In this document: one piece after another, positions 24,914 through 36,575 of the stretch
How the letters are laid out: the number at the start of each line of letters is the position of its first letter
Position numbering within the stretch: the stretch's first letter is position 1
Origin: an uncultured Pseudohongiella sp.
GTDB taxonomy: Bacteria > Pseudomonadota > Gammaproteobacteria > Pseudomonadales > Pseudohongiellaceae
Length of the DNA stretch: 64,000 nt
NCBI GenBank assembly: GCA_951812965.1
Contig: OX638341.1
Location: 602,438-666,437 of the forward strand
Reading direction: 5' to 3'
Notes under the pieces: generated by a model
What the model was told of the DNA's origin: nothing
Database searches by the model: none
What the model saw: only the letters and a program-made list of their open reading frames with translations
Translations under genes and position numbers: made by a program

Positions 24914-26128
24914 ATGTCCCTTACCAGTGACAAGCGCGAACGCCCCATCGTGGTGGTCGGCGGTGGTTTCGCCGGCGCGAGTTTCGCGCTCGCGGCGGCG
25001 GGCCAGGAAACTCCGGTGCTGGTGGTGGAAGCCATCGCCCCCGGAGGCGGAGACGGCGGATTCGATGCGCGCTCGACAGCGCTTTCCTGGGGCACGCGCC
25101 GCATATTCGAATCGCTGGGCGTATGGGACGATCTCGGCGCCGCTCCCTGTCCGATTCTTCGCATCGAAGTATCGGATCGGGGCCATCTTGGCGGCGTCAG
25201 TTTCGATCACGGCGAGCAGGGCCAGGAAGCGCTCGGTTACGTGGTGGAGAACCACGTCCTCGGCGGCGCCTTGCGTGAAAAGGTGGCAGCATCGGAGCAT
25301 ATCGACCTGCTCGCTCCGGCCAATTTGACTTCAGCCGGGCCGGTTCCCGAAGGCATGAAATTGAGCATTCGCCGGGGCGAGAACGAGCAGGATCTGATCG
25401 CGGCGCTTACCGTGCTCGCCGACGGCGGCAGGTCCCCCATCGCCGCGCAACTCGGCATCGGACGGCAACTGAAATCTTATGAACAACATGCCCTCGTCGC
25501 CAATGTTGCGCTGGAGAAATCGCATCGCAATATCGCTTATGAGCGATTCACCGAACACGGACCGCTCGCGTTGCTGCCCTTGCCGACGGTGGAAGGCGTT
25601 CATCGCGCTTCGCTGGTCTGGACCTTGCCGGAACCGCTGGCGCTGGAAAACATGGAATTGGGCGAGGCCGAATTGCTGCCGCGGCTGCAACGGGAATTCG
25701 GGCCGGGCATGGGCCGCGTTACCGGCATCGGACGGCGGGCCTGCTTTCCCTTGCAATTGAGCCGGGCGAGCGAGCAGGCGCGGCCGGGACTGGCGCTACT
25801 CGGCAACGCCGCCCACACTTTGCATCCGGTAGCCGGTCAGGGTTTCAACCTCGCCTTGCGCGATTGCATGGCGCTGGCCGGAGTCGTGCGCGAGGCAAGG
25901 GAACGCGGACTATGGCCGGGAGACATGTCGGTATTGCAAGGCTATATCGACGAGCAGGAATTCGATCAGGAAAAGACCATCCTGTTCACCGACCTGCTGG
26001 TCAACCTGTTCTCGGGTAAAAATGCCGCCAAGGCTGGTTTCCGGCGACTGGGATTACTGGCGCTGGACTTGCTGCCGCCCATGCGCCGGCGCTTCGTTAG
26101 TAATGCAATGGGGCTGGGGTCGTTCTAG
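24914..26128 (+). CDS. ubiH: UbiH-type FAD monooxygenase (ubiquinone synthesis)
   Basis: 404 residues. FAD-binding motif GGGFAGASFALAAAG is near residues 17-31; the second FAD motif is LLGNAAHTLHPVAGQGFNLALRD near residue 295. This places it in the UbiH/UbiF/UbiI/Coq6 aromatic-ring hydroxylase family, and position directly after pepP favours UbiH, which hydroxylates 2-octaprenyl-6-methoxyphenol. The DG segment (VLADGGRSPIAAQLGI) is also intact. The last four bases overlap the convergent MaoC gene. Confidence 0.9.
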   Translation: MSLTSDKRERPIVVVGGGFAGASFALAAAGQETPVLVVEAIAPGGGDGGFDARSTALSWGTRRIFESLGVWDDLGAAPCPILRIEVSDRGHLGGVSFDHGEQGQEALGYVVENHVLGGALREKVAASEHIDLLAPANLTSAGPVPEGMKLSIRRGENEQDLIAALTVLADGGRSPIAAQLGIGRQLKSYEQHALVANVALEKSHRNIAYERFTEHGPLALLPLPTVEGVHRASLVWTLPEPLALENMELGEAELLPRLQREFGPGMGRVTGIGRRACFPLQLSRASEQARPGLALLGNAAHTLHPVAGQGFNLALRDCMALAGVVREARERGLWPGDMSVLQGYIDEQEFDQEKTILFTDLLVNLFSGKNAAKAGFRRLGLLALDLLPPMRRRFVSNAMGLGSF

Positions 26129-26601
26129 CCTCCGGCGTTCTTGTCGACCACGGTCATGCCGAGCCATTCGGCGACCAGCGCGGGTTTTTCCTCGTCTTCG
26201 ATTTCGACGGTCACTGCGTACCGGGTCAGGTAACGGCCGGGTTGTTTCTCTTCGGCTGAAGCAAGATTGAATCTTGCCCGGATGCGCTGGCCGGATCTGA
26301 CGGGATTGACGAAGCGTACGCGGTCGAGGCCGTAGTTGATGCCCATGACGGTGTTTTCGAGTTTCAAGCCGCCGCGGGAACTGAGGGCGCTGAGCAGGGA
26401 CAGGGTGAGGAAGCCGTGGGCGATGGTGCCGCCGAAAGGGGTTTGGGCGGCTCGGTGGGCGTCGACGTGGATGTATTGGTGATCGTCGGTGGCGTCGGCG
26501 AACTGGTCGATGCGATCCTGTTCGATGGTCAGCCAGTCGGTTACGCCTACTTCTTGCCCGATGTGGTCCTGCAGGGCATCTGCTGGAATCAGTTTGTTCA
26601 T
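26125..26601 (-). CDS. MaoC-family enoyl-CoA hydratase-like protein
   Basis: 158 residues with a single hot-dog domain. The hydratase-2 signature is present: F-A-D-A-T-D-D-H-Q-Y-I-H-V-D, giving the catalytic Asp/His pair, then FGGTIAHGFLTLSLL. Such proteins hydrate (R)-specific enoyl-CoA esters in fatty-acid or PHA metabolism. It is convergent with ubiH, whose stop it overlaps by four bases, and lies between ubiH and the ubiI-like gene, interrupting the usual ubi pair. The substrate is not known. Confidence 0.88.
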   Translation of the reverse strand: MNKLIPADALQDHIGQEVGVTDWLTIEQDRIDQFADATDDHQYIHVDAHRAAQTPFGGTIAHGFLTLSLLSALSSRGGLKLENTVMGINYGLDRVRFVNPVRSGQRIRARFNLASAEEKQPGRYLTRYAVTVEIEDEEKPALVAEWLGMTVVDKNAGG

Positions 26602-26675
26602 GTTCTCCTCTCCGCCAGTGCAAAGTTCGGCAGTTTATCAGCATCGGGTATCTGGCGGAATTTGTGGCTTTGAAC

Positions 26676-26856
26676 GGGCGAGGCATGCCTCGCCCCTACC
26701 GGGTCGGAAACGATTGCGCCACATCCGATTCTGTTGATCGTTCGGGAAAATCTGCGCCGTGACGGATTTGGTTTTGCGTAGGGGCGACGCATGCGTCGCC
26801 CGCGGGTGTTGTACGATTTCCGGAGCACTCGCGGGCGAGGCATGCCTCGCCCCTAC
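26676..26856. repeat. three palindrome copies in the MaoC-ubiI gap
   Basis: Of the 373-bp gap, the supported content is GGGCGAGGCATGCCTCGCCC at 26676-26695 and 26833-26852, and GGGCGACGCATGCGTCGCCC at 26782-26801. The last two enclose a 31-bp spacer and are flanked by GTAGG and CCTAC. Open reading frames through here are repeat translations. The ubiI-like start at 26975 follows 120 bp later. Confidence 0.85.
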
Positions 26857-26974
26857 AGCGATAACCTGGGCATGGATCAATCGCGTTCCTGTAAGTCATC
26901 TGATGTCTGCCCCTTCGTTCACTTCGACCCGGTGGAAACATGTCCGACTGATTCACACAAGTTACAATGCAGTC

Positions 26975-28198
26975 ATGAATGACGGGATTGAAAAATTTGA
27001 TTTGGTGATTGCCGGCGGGGGTATTGTCGGGGCGACCTTGGCTTGTTTGCTGGATGAGCTGGAGTTGCGGGTTGCGTTGGTGGAGCAGCGATTGCCGGAA
27101 GAGGGAGAGCTGGCTTTTCGGGGGGCCGAGTTGCGGTTTGATGCGCGGGTCAGTGCCTTGAATGAGTCTTCGCGGCAGGTGTTGGGAGATGTTGGGGTCT
27201 GGAGCGGGATTCGGGCGGCTCGTTGTTGTGATTATCGGGAGATGCAGGTCTGGGATGCGGAGGGGACGGGATCGATTCATTTTTCGGCGGCGGCGTTGGG
27301 GGCGGAGAGTCTGGGCACGATCGTCGAGAATTCGATTGTGCTGGCGGAGCTTTATGAGCGGCTGCGCGGGCAGGAGAATCTGAGTATTGTGTCGCCGTTT
27401 ACGAGTGCCGCGCTGGAAACCGGCGCCGGTGGCGAGGTGGTGCTGGTCGGTGAATCGGGGCGGCGTTTGCAGGCAGGTCTGCTGGTGGGGGCGGACGGCG
27501 GGAATTCCGCTGTTCGCAGGCTGGCGAAAATCTCCAGTGCGGAATGGGAATATGGACAGTCGGCTCTGGTGACGACGGTCAGGACTGCCAGGTCTCATGA
27601 GTTAACAGCCTGGCAGCGCTTTCTCGAAACTGGTCCCCTGGCCTTTCTGCCGTTAGCGGCCGCGGAAGAAAGCGAATTTCGGCATAGTTCCATTGTCTGG
27701 TCGACGCTGCCGGACGAAGCGGAAGAGCTTGTGCAAATGCCGGATGAGCAATTTCGCGCGCGCCTTGCGGCCGCGATTGAACATCGTCTGGGTGACGTTG
27801 AATGGAGCGACCGGCGCTACAGTTTTCCTCTGCGGCAGCGTCACGCGGACAGTTACGTGAAGGACAATATCGTTCTTGCGGGCGATGCGGCGCATACGAT
27901 TCATCCCCTGGCCGGCCAGGGCGTGAATCTCGGCGTCAGGGATGTAGCGGTGCTGGCGGAAGAGATTCGCGCCGGTCTGGCTGCCGGCAGGCTGTTGAAC
28001 GATCCGGTCGTACTTCGCCGCTACGAACGACGGCGCAAGATCGACAACCTGGGCATGATGTGGGCCATGGAAGGGCTGCACCGGCTCTTTGGCGCCCAGC
28101 CGCTGCCGCTGCGCTGGCTGCGCAATTCCGGCCTGAATCTGGTCGACCGCGCCGCCCCGTTGAAGAACTTCCTGGCCCGCCGCGCCATCGGCGTATGA
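26975..28198 (+). CDS. UbiI/Coq6-family FAD monooxygenase
   Basis: 407 residues from the ATG at 26975; the frame runs upstream to 26759 only through palindromic repeats. It has the N-terminal FAD motif D-L-V-I-A-G-G-G-I-V-G-A-T-L-A, the middle VGADGGNSAVRRLA motif, and the second FAD motif LAGDAAHTIHPLAGQGVNLGVRD. It belongs to the ubiquinone hydroxylase group and, following pepP-ubiH, is probably the UbiI (C5-hydroxylase) equivalent; UbiF cannot be excluded. The first 600 bases use unusually G/T-rich codons (many TTG, GGG, GCG), while the rest looks like its neighbours. Confidence 0.88.
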   Translation: MNDGIEKFDLVIAGGGIVGATLACLLDELELRVALVEQRLPEEGELAFRGAELRFDARVSALNESSRQVLGDVGVWSGIRAARCCDYREMQVWDAEGTGSIHFSAAALGAESLGTIVENSIVLAELYERLRGQENLSIVSPFTSAALETGAGGEVVLVGESGRRLQAGLLVGADGGNSAVRRLAKISSAEWEYGQSALVTTVRTARSHELTAWQRFLETGPLAFLPLAAAEESEFRHSSIVWSTLPDEAEELVQMPDEQFRARLAAAIEHRLGDVEWSDRRYSFPLRQRHADSYVKDNIVLAGDAAHTIHPLAGQGVNLGVRDVAVLAEEIRAGLAAGRLLNDPVVLRRYERRRKIDNLGMMWAMEGLHRLFGAQPLPLRWLRNSGLNLVDRAAPLKNFLARRAIGV

Positions 28199-28220
28199 GG
28201 CTAGATGTCTGTGCAGGTTC

Positions 28221-28316
28221 AGATACATGTGGGACCGTAGGGGCGAGGCACGCCTCGCCCGTGGTTGGCCCCGAAACCGTGCAATACCCGCGGGCGAGGC
28301 ATGCCTCGCCCCTAGG
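28221..28316. repeat. paired palindrome element
   Basis: GGGCGAGGCACGCCTCGCCC (28241-28260, one base off symmetry) and GGGCGAGGCATGCCTCGCCC (28292-28311) flank a spacer with GGCCCCGAAACCGTGCAA. The left flank (TTCAGATACATGTGGGACCG) is nearly the same as that of the copy at 50.45 kb. Confidence 0.82.
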
Positions 28317-28403
28317 CGCTGAGCCCGAGCAATGTCTCGAAAAGTAACGGAATTCCTGTATACTCCGTTGTCGATTTCCGCGATGCACCTGGAGTGACTC
28401 CAA

Positions 28404-28589
28404 ATGAAAAGAATTCTCGCGGTACTTGCCGCCGGAATGCTGGTCGGCAATGTGGCCCATGCCCAACTCGACACCGCCGCGCTCGAACAGGCGATGGCCA
28501 ATCCGGCCGACGATCACACCGTGGGGCCGTTCGACCCCAGCCTTGGCCGGAATACCGACCGTATCGTGGTCAAGCTTGTTCGAAGATAA
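28404..28589 (+). CDS. small secreted protein of unknown function
   Basis: 61 residues. A clear signal peptide (MKRILAVLAAGMLVGNVAHA) should be cut after AHA, leaving about 41 residues with no Cys: acidic and polar, ending in the basic tail IVVKLVRR. The bases before the start form a small inverted repeat TGGAGT-G-ACTCCA (28391-28403) that overlaps the ribosome-site region. A strong terminator follows the stop by 15 bp, so this is a stand-alone short transcript. The family is not recognised. Confidence 0.65.
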   Translation: MKRILAVLAAGMLVGNVAHAQLDTAALEQAMANPADDHTVGPFDPSLGRNTDRIVVKLVRR

Positions 28590-28604
28590 GCTCCAGCAAG
28601 CTCC

Positions 28605-28634
28605 AAAGGGGGCCGTACTTCGGCCCCCTTTTTC
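28605..28634 (+). terminator. Rho-independent terminator
   Basis: AAAGGGGGCCG-TACTT-CGGCCCCCTTT forms a perfect 11-bp stem with a 5-nt loop and continues into a T-run. It ends the small secreted protein transcript. Confidence 0.9.
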
Positions 28635-28719
28635 TTGCGCGCCCGCGCCACGCGGGCCGGTCCGATCGCCTTGCCCGAGGCGTATCGTATCCATTTGAGA
28701 TTCGGGTCGGCTGAGTATC

Positions 28720-30549
28720 GTGGCTGAACCACCTTCCAATCCCGTAAGCAGATTCCTGTCGGTTTTCCGCTACAGCGCGCTGGCGATGCGCATCGTCTGG
28801 GATACCAGCGCCTCGTTGACGGTGGTGATGGCCCTGGCGACGATCGTCAACGGCATCCTCCCCGCTTCCATCGCCTTCGTCGGCGGACTGTTCGTCGACG
28901 CTGTAGCCGGCGCCCTGACGTCCGTGGACGACGCGGCCATCGCCCAGGCGCGCTCGGATGCGCTGTTTTATGTGCTGGTGGAAGCCGGTCTGGTGGTGAT
29001 AATGACGGGCGCGCAACGGCTCACCACGGTCAGCCGGTCGATCCTGCAGGTGCTGCTCGGCAACAAGATCAACGTGATGATCATCGAAAAGGCGCTGACG
29101 CTCGAATTGAGTCATTTCGAGGACGCCGAATATTACGACAAGTTGCTGCGCGCCCGGCGCGAGGCATCGAGCCGCCCGCTCGGCCTGGTCATGAAGACTT
29201 TCGACCTGATGCGCGACCTGATCGCCCTGCTCGCCATTGGCGCCTGGCTGTTCCAGTTCTCGCCCTGGGTCGTGTTATTGCTCGTGTTTACCGGCTTGCC
29301 GGCATTCGTCGCCGAGGCGGGATTTTCCGGCGAGGCCTTCCGCATCATGCGCCGCCGCTCGCCCGAACGGCGCATGCAGTTCTACCTGGAAATGGTGCTG
29401 ACCCGGGAAGACGGCGTCAAGGAAGTCAAGTTGCTGCAAATGGGCCGGCTGTTCCTGCAACGCTATATCGACATCTTCCGCAATATCTACCGGGAAGATC
29501 GCAACCTCGTGCTGCGGCGTAATTTCTGGGGCTATCTGCTCGGACTGCTGTCGAGCGCGGCGTTCTATTTCGCCTATGGCTGGGTCGGCTTCTCGGCCAT
29601 CGCCGGCGCCATCACGATCGGACAGATGACCGCCTACATCGCCCAGTTCAGGCTCGGCCAGAATTCGGTCAGCAACAGCCTTACCGCAGTGAACGGCATG
29701 TATGAGGACAATCTCTATCTGTCGACTCTGACCGAATACCTCGAGCACGAAGTGCCGGAACCGACGGGAGACCGGATGCAGGGGCCCGAACCCGGCGACG
29801 GCATACGCTTCGAAAACGTCAGTTTCACTTATCCGGGCAGCGAACAGCCCGCGCTCGACAATGTCAACCTGCATATCCGGCCGGGCGAGCGCCTCGCAAT
29901 CGTAGGCGAAAACGGCAGCGGCAAGACCACGCTGATCAAGTTGCTGGGCCGGCTCTACACGCCGTCGGCGGGCCGCATCATGCTTGAAGGACTGGAACTC
30001 TCGCAATGGGACATCGAAGCGCTGCGGCGCAAGATCGGCGTGATCTTCCAGGACTTCGCGCGCTACCAGCTACTCGTCGGCGAGAATATCGGCATCGGCG
30101 ACGTGGATGAACTCGATAACGAACCGCAGGTCATCGAGGCGTCGCACAAAGGCATGGCGGACGTATTTATCCGCGATCTGCCGAAGGACTATCGCACCCA
30201 ACTCGGCACCTGGTTCAAGGACGGCAAGGAACTGTCCGGCGGCCAATGGCAGAAAATTGCGCTGTCCCGCGCCTTCATGCGCACCAGGGCCGACATCCTC
30301 ATCCTCGACGAACCCACCGCCGCCATCGACGCCCGCGCCGAAGCGGAAATCTTCGCCCACTTCGGCAAGCTGACCGAGAATCGCATCTCGATCATCATCT
30401 CGCATCGCTTCTCCACGGTACGCATGGCCGACCACATCATCGTGCTCGACGCCGGCAGCATCCAGGAGGAAGGCAGCCACGAGCAATTGCTGCAAGCCGG
30501 CGGACAATATGCCAACCTGTTCACATTGCAGGCGAAGGGTTACCAGTAA
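28720..30549 (+). CDS. ABC exporter (fused permease and ATPase)
   Basis: 609 residues with GTG start. An N-terminal membrane domain of about six helices (residues 30-330) is joined to an ATPase with Walker A IVGENGSGKTTLIKL near 391-405, signature ELSGGQWQKIALSRA near 505-519, Walker B ILILDEPTAAID and switch His in IISHRFST. It is a type-IV (MsbA/bacteriocin-exporter-like) half-transporter that would act as a homodimer. The W in the signature (SGGQWQ) is common in peptide or lipid exporters of this group. The substrate is unknown. The stop overlaps the next start by one base (TAATG), so it is co-translated with a LysE-type transporter. Confidence 0.9.
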   Translation: MAEPPSNPVSRFLSVFRYSALAMRIVWDTSASLTVVMALATIVNGILPASIAFVGGLFVDAVAGALTSVDDAAIAQARSDALFYVLVEAGLVVIMTGAQRLTTVSRSILQVLLGNKINVMIIEKALTLELSHFEDAEYYDKLLRARREASSRPLGLVMKTFDLMRDLIALLAIGAWLFQFSPWVVLLLVFTGLPAFVAEAGFSGEAFRIMRRRSPERRMQFYLEMVLTREDGVKEVKLLQMGRLFLQRYIDIFRNIYREDRNLVLRRNFWGYLLGLLSSAAFYFAYGWVGFSAIAGAITIGQMTAYIAQFRLGQNSVSNSLTAVNGMYEDNLYLSTLTEYLEHEVPEPTGDRMQGPEPGDGIRFENVSFTYPGSEQPALDNVNLHIRPGERLAIVGENGSGKTTLIKLLGRLYTPSAGRIMLEGLELSQWDIEALRRKIGVIFQDFARYQLLVGENIGIGDVDELDNEPQVIEASHKGMADVFIRDLPKDYRTQLGTWFKDGKELSGGQWQKIALSRAFMRTRADILILDEPTAAIDARAEAEIFAHFGKLTENRISIIISHRFSTVRMADHIIVLDAGSIQEEGSHEQLLQAGGQYANLFTLQAKGYQ

Positions 30550-31169
30550 TGATGGAGCCGGTCTGGGCGTATTTTCTGGTCGGCGCCCTGGCGTGCTTTC
30601 TCGGCACCATCCCGATCGGCCCGATCAACCTGGCGGTGGTCAAGGCTACGGTCGACCATGACCGCGGGCGCGGCGCGGAACTCGCCCTTGCGGCAAGCAT
30701 CGTCGAAATCGGTGAGGCGGTCATCGCCATCTGCTTCGGCCTGGTAATCAGCAGTTTCCTGGAGATGAACCCCGTGCTGCGGCTGGCGATTGCCCTGGCG
30801 TTCTTCGTGCTGGCGGGCGCACTGCTTATGCGCAAGCCGAATACCGGAATGGCGCCGGCGATACCCTCCCAAAGCTCGTATTTCCGCCGCGGGCTGCTCA
30901 TCGCCGCATTGAATCCCCAGGCGGTGCCTTTCTGGGTCCTGGCACTGGCGGTCATCAGCCAATACTTCTCCTTCAACTACGAAGGCCTGTTCCTCGCCAC
31001 CTTCCTTGCCGGCGTATTCCTCGGCAAACTGGCGGCTCTCTCCAGCTTTATTGTCCTGGCCGGCTATCTGAAGTCCCGCCTCCAGTCCGCGAGTAAACGG
31101 GTAAACCAGGCGCTTGCCCTGGTGCTGCTCCTGATCGGAGTTTCCCAGTTGAGCGAACTCCTGCCATGA
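30549..31169 (+). CDS. LysE/RhtB-type amino-acid exporter
   Basis: 206 residues from the ATG at 30549, overlapping the ABC exporter stop. Five or six hydrophobic helices, the N-terminal F-L-V-G-A-L-A-C-F-L-G-T-I-P-I-G-P-I-N block and the central A-A-L-N-P-Q-A-V-P-F-W pattern are those of the LysE superfamily (compare GPxxL and NPK of RhtB). Such proteins export amino acids or small solutes. Translational coupling to an ABC exporter suggests a joint role, but the substrate cannot be told. Confidence 0.82.
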   Translation: MMEPVWAYFLVGALACFLGTIPIGPINLAVVKATVDHDRGRGAELALAASIVEIGEAVIAICFGLVISSFLEMNPVLRLAIALAFFVLAGALLMRKPNTGMAPAIPSQSSYFRRGLLIAALNPQAVPFWVLALAVISQYFSFNYEGLFLATFLAGVFLGKLAALSSFIVLAGYLKSRLQSASKRVNQALALVLLLIGVSQLSELLP

Positions 31170-31220
31170 GCTTGAAGGCAGGCGTGTGCGGATTACCGTT
31201 GAAGGTTGATACAGAGGTAT

Positions 31221-31346
31221 GGGCGAGGCATGCCTCGCTTGCGAACGGCTCCGAAACCATGCAACTCCCGCGGGCGAGGCATGCCTCGCTTGCGAACGGC
31301 CCCGAAACCATGCAACTCCCGCGGGCGAGGCATGCCTCGCCCCTAC
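31221..31346. repeat. triple palindrome element
   Basis: Three copies of the GGGCGAGGCATGCCTCGC-type palindrome at 31221-31240, 31272-31291 and 31323-31342, exactly 51 bp apart. They are separated by spacers with GCGAACGGCYCCGAAACCATGCAACTCCCG. The first two have lost the final CC (TT instead). This is a small tandem expansion of the paired element found elsewhere. Confidence 0.88.
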
Positions 31347-31423
31347 ATGCTGAACCCGCACACAGGATTGCGAATACCAGGCAAGTTGGATACTCTGCCC
31401 GCAGCCCGGCATGAGGAAAATCC

Positions 31424-31795
31424 ATGGCAGCCCCGTCCGGCCCAGGCAAATCCGGAGAAAGCCTGCGCGAAAAAGCCGCGCGCAAGAGCGGCTTGGCCCG
31501 CGTACGAGCCCTCAAGCAGATCGAGCGCGCACGCACCCGGCTCATCGTCTGTTTCTGGACCTTGCCCGTCTACATGGCCGGAGTCTGGCTGCTGCTCGAG
31601 GAGCGGCGCGAGATCGACGTCTTCATGCTCGTGTACATCGCAATCTGGTCCGGGTTCGCCCTCGACATGGCGCGGCGCGCCTGCCCCGGCTGCGGCCGGC
31701 AATTCTTCGTTCGCAATATCCTCATGAACCTGATGACCCGCAAATGCGTGCATTGCGGAATTCCGCTGCGGGAGGCTCCCGAAGCCATTGAGTAA
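31424..31795 (+). CDS. two-helix membrane protein with zinc ribbon
   Basis: 123 residues; GAGGAAAA lies just before the ATG. A basic N-terminus is followed by two membrane helices (LIVCFWTLPVYMAGVWLLL and FMLVYIAIWSGFALDMA). A cytoplasmic zinc-ribbon-like C-terminus has C-P-G-C-G-R-Q-F-F and C-V-H-C-G (two CxxC pairs about 20 residues apart). I do not recognise a named family. It is 31 bp upstream of recQ and may share its transcript. Confidence 0.7.
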   Translation: MAAPSGPGKSGESLREKAARKSGLARVRALKQIERARTRLIVCFWTLPVYMAGVWLLLEERREIDVFMLVYIAIWSGFALDMARRACPGCGRQFFVRNILMNLMTRKCVHCGIPLREAPEAIE

Positions 31796-31826
31796 GTTCA
31801 GGAACAAGACAAAAGGAACTTGATGA

Positions 31827-33688
<1,862 letters not shown>

Positions 33689-33692
<4 letters not shown>

Positions 33693-35025
33693 GGGCGACG
33701 CATGCGTCGCCCTGCAGGTATCCGAGTCTTGTGCAAATCCGAAACGCGGGCGAGGCATGCCTCGCCCCTACGAATGCTCGGATACATTTACAGGGTTTCC
33801 GATGATGCCGGTTACATCTGTAGGGGCGACGCATGCGTCGCCCTGCAGGTATCCGAGTCTTGTGCAAATCCGAAACGCGGGCGAGGCATGCCTCGCCCCT
33901 ACGAATGCTCGGATACATTTACAGGGTTTCCGATGATGCCGGTTGCATCTGTAGGGGCGACGCATGCGTCGCCCTGCAAGTATCCGGGTCTTGTGCAAAT
34001 CCGAAACGCGGGCGAGGCATGCCTCGCCCCTACGAATGCTCGGATACATCTGCAGGGTTTCCGATGATGCCGGTTGCATCTGTAGGGGCGACGCATGCGT
34101 CGCCCTGCAAGTATCCGGGTCTTGTGCAAATCCGAAACGCGGGCGAGGCATGCCTCGCCCCTACGAATGCTCGGATACATTTACAGGGTTTCCGATGATG
34201 CCGGTTGCATCTGTAGGGGCGACGCATGCGTCGCCCTGCAAGTATCCGGGTCTTGTGCAAATCCGAAACGCGGGCGAGGCATGCCTCGCCCCTACGAATG
34301 CTCGGATACATTTACAGGGTTTCCGATGATGCCGGTTACATCTGTAGGGGCGACGCATGCGTCGCCCTGCAGGTATCCGGGTCTTGTGCAAATCCGAAAC
34401 GCGGGCGAGGCATGCCTCGCCCCTACGAATGCTCGGATACATTTGCAGGGTTTCCGATTACGCCGGTTGCATCTGTAGGGGCGACGCATGCGTCGCCCTG
34501 CAGGTATCCGGGTCTTGTGCAAATCCGAAACGCGGGCGAGGCATGCCTCGCCCCTACGAATGCTCGGATACATCTGCAGGGTTTCCGATTACGCCGGTTA
34601 CATCTGTAGGGGCGACGCATGCGTCGCCCTGCAGGTATCCGAGTCTTGTGCAAATCCGAAACGCGGGCGAGGCATGCCTCGCCCCTACGAATGCTCGGAT
34701 ACATTTACAGGGTTTCCGATGATGCCGGTTGCATCTGTAGGGGCGACGCATGCGTCGCCCTGCAGGTATCCGAGTCTTGTGCAAATCCGAAACGCGGGCG
34801 AGGCATGCCTCGCCCCTACGAATGCTCGGATACATTTGCAGGGTTTCCGATGATGCCGGTTAAATCTGAAGGGGCGACGCATGCGTCGCCCTGCAGGTAT
34901 CCGGGTCTTGTGCAAATCCGAAACGCGGGCGAGGCATGCCTCGCCCCTACGAATGCTCGGATACATCTGCAGGGTTTCCGATGATGCCGGTTGCATCTGT
35001 AGGGGCGACGCATGCGTCGCCCTCG
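33689..35025. repeat. array of ten 131-bp repeats with two palindromes per unit
   Basis: Units start at 33689 and then every 131 bp (33820, 33951, 34082, 34213, 34344, 34475, 34606, 34737, 34868), with a partial eleventh at 34999. Each unit holds GGGCGACGCATGCGTCGCCC, a 46-bp arm containing CTTGTGCAAATCCGAAACGC, then GGGCGAGGCATGCCTCGCCC, and a 47-bp arm with GAATGCTCGGATACAT and CAGGGTTTCCGAT. The units differ by only a few point changes. The array fills the whole convergent gap between recQ and gltD. Apparent 90-127-residue frames here are repeat translations. It is not CRISPR, because there are no unique spacers. Confidence 0.97.
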
Positions 35026-35028
35026 GAT

Positions 35029-36510
<1,482 letters not shown>

Positions 36511-36533
36511 TCTTTATGTCACATTTCCGTTTT

Positions 36534-36551
36534 CCCCTGCCGCGGCAGGGG
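36534..36551. promoter_or_regulatory. 18-bp perfect palindrome between gltB and gltD
   Basis: CCCCTGCCGCGGCAGGGG can form a tight hairpin in the gltB-gltD message. It is followed by AAAA, not T, in the transcribed direction, so it is more likely a processing or stability element than a terminator. Confidence 0.45.
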
Positions 36552-36575
36552 CGTTTACATTTAAAGGAAGTTCGC

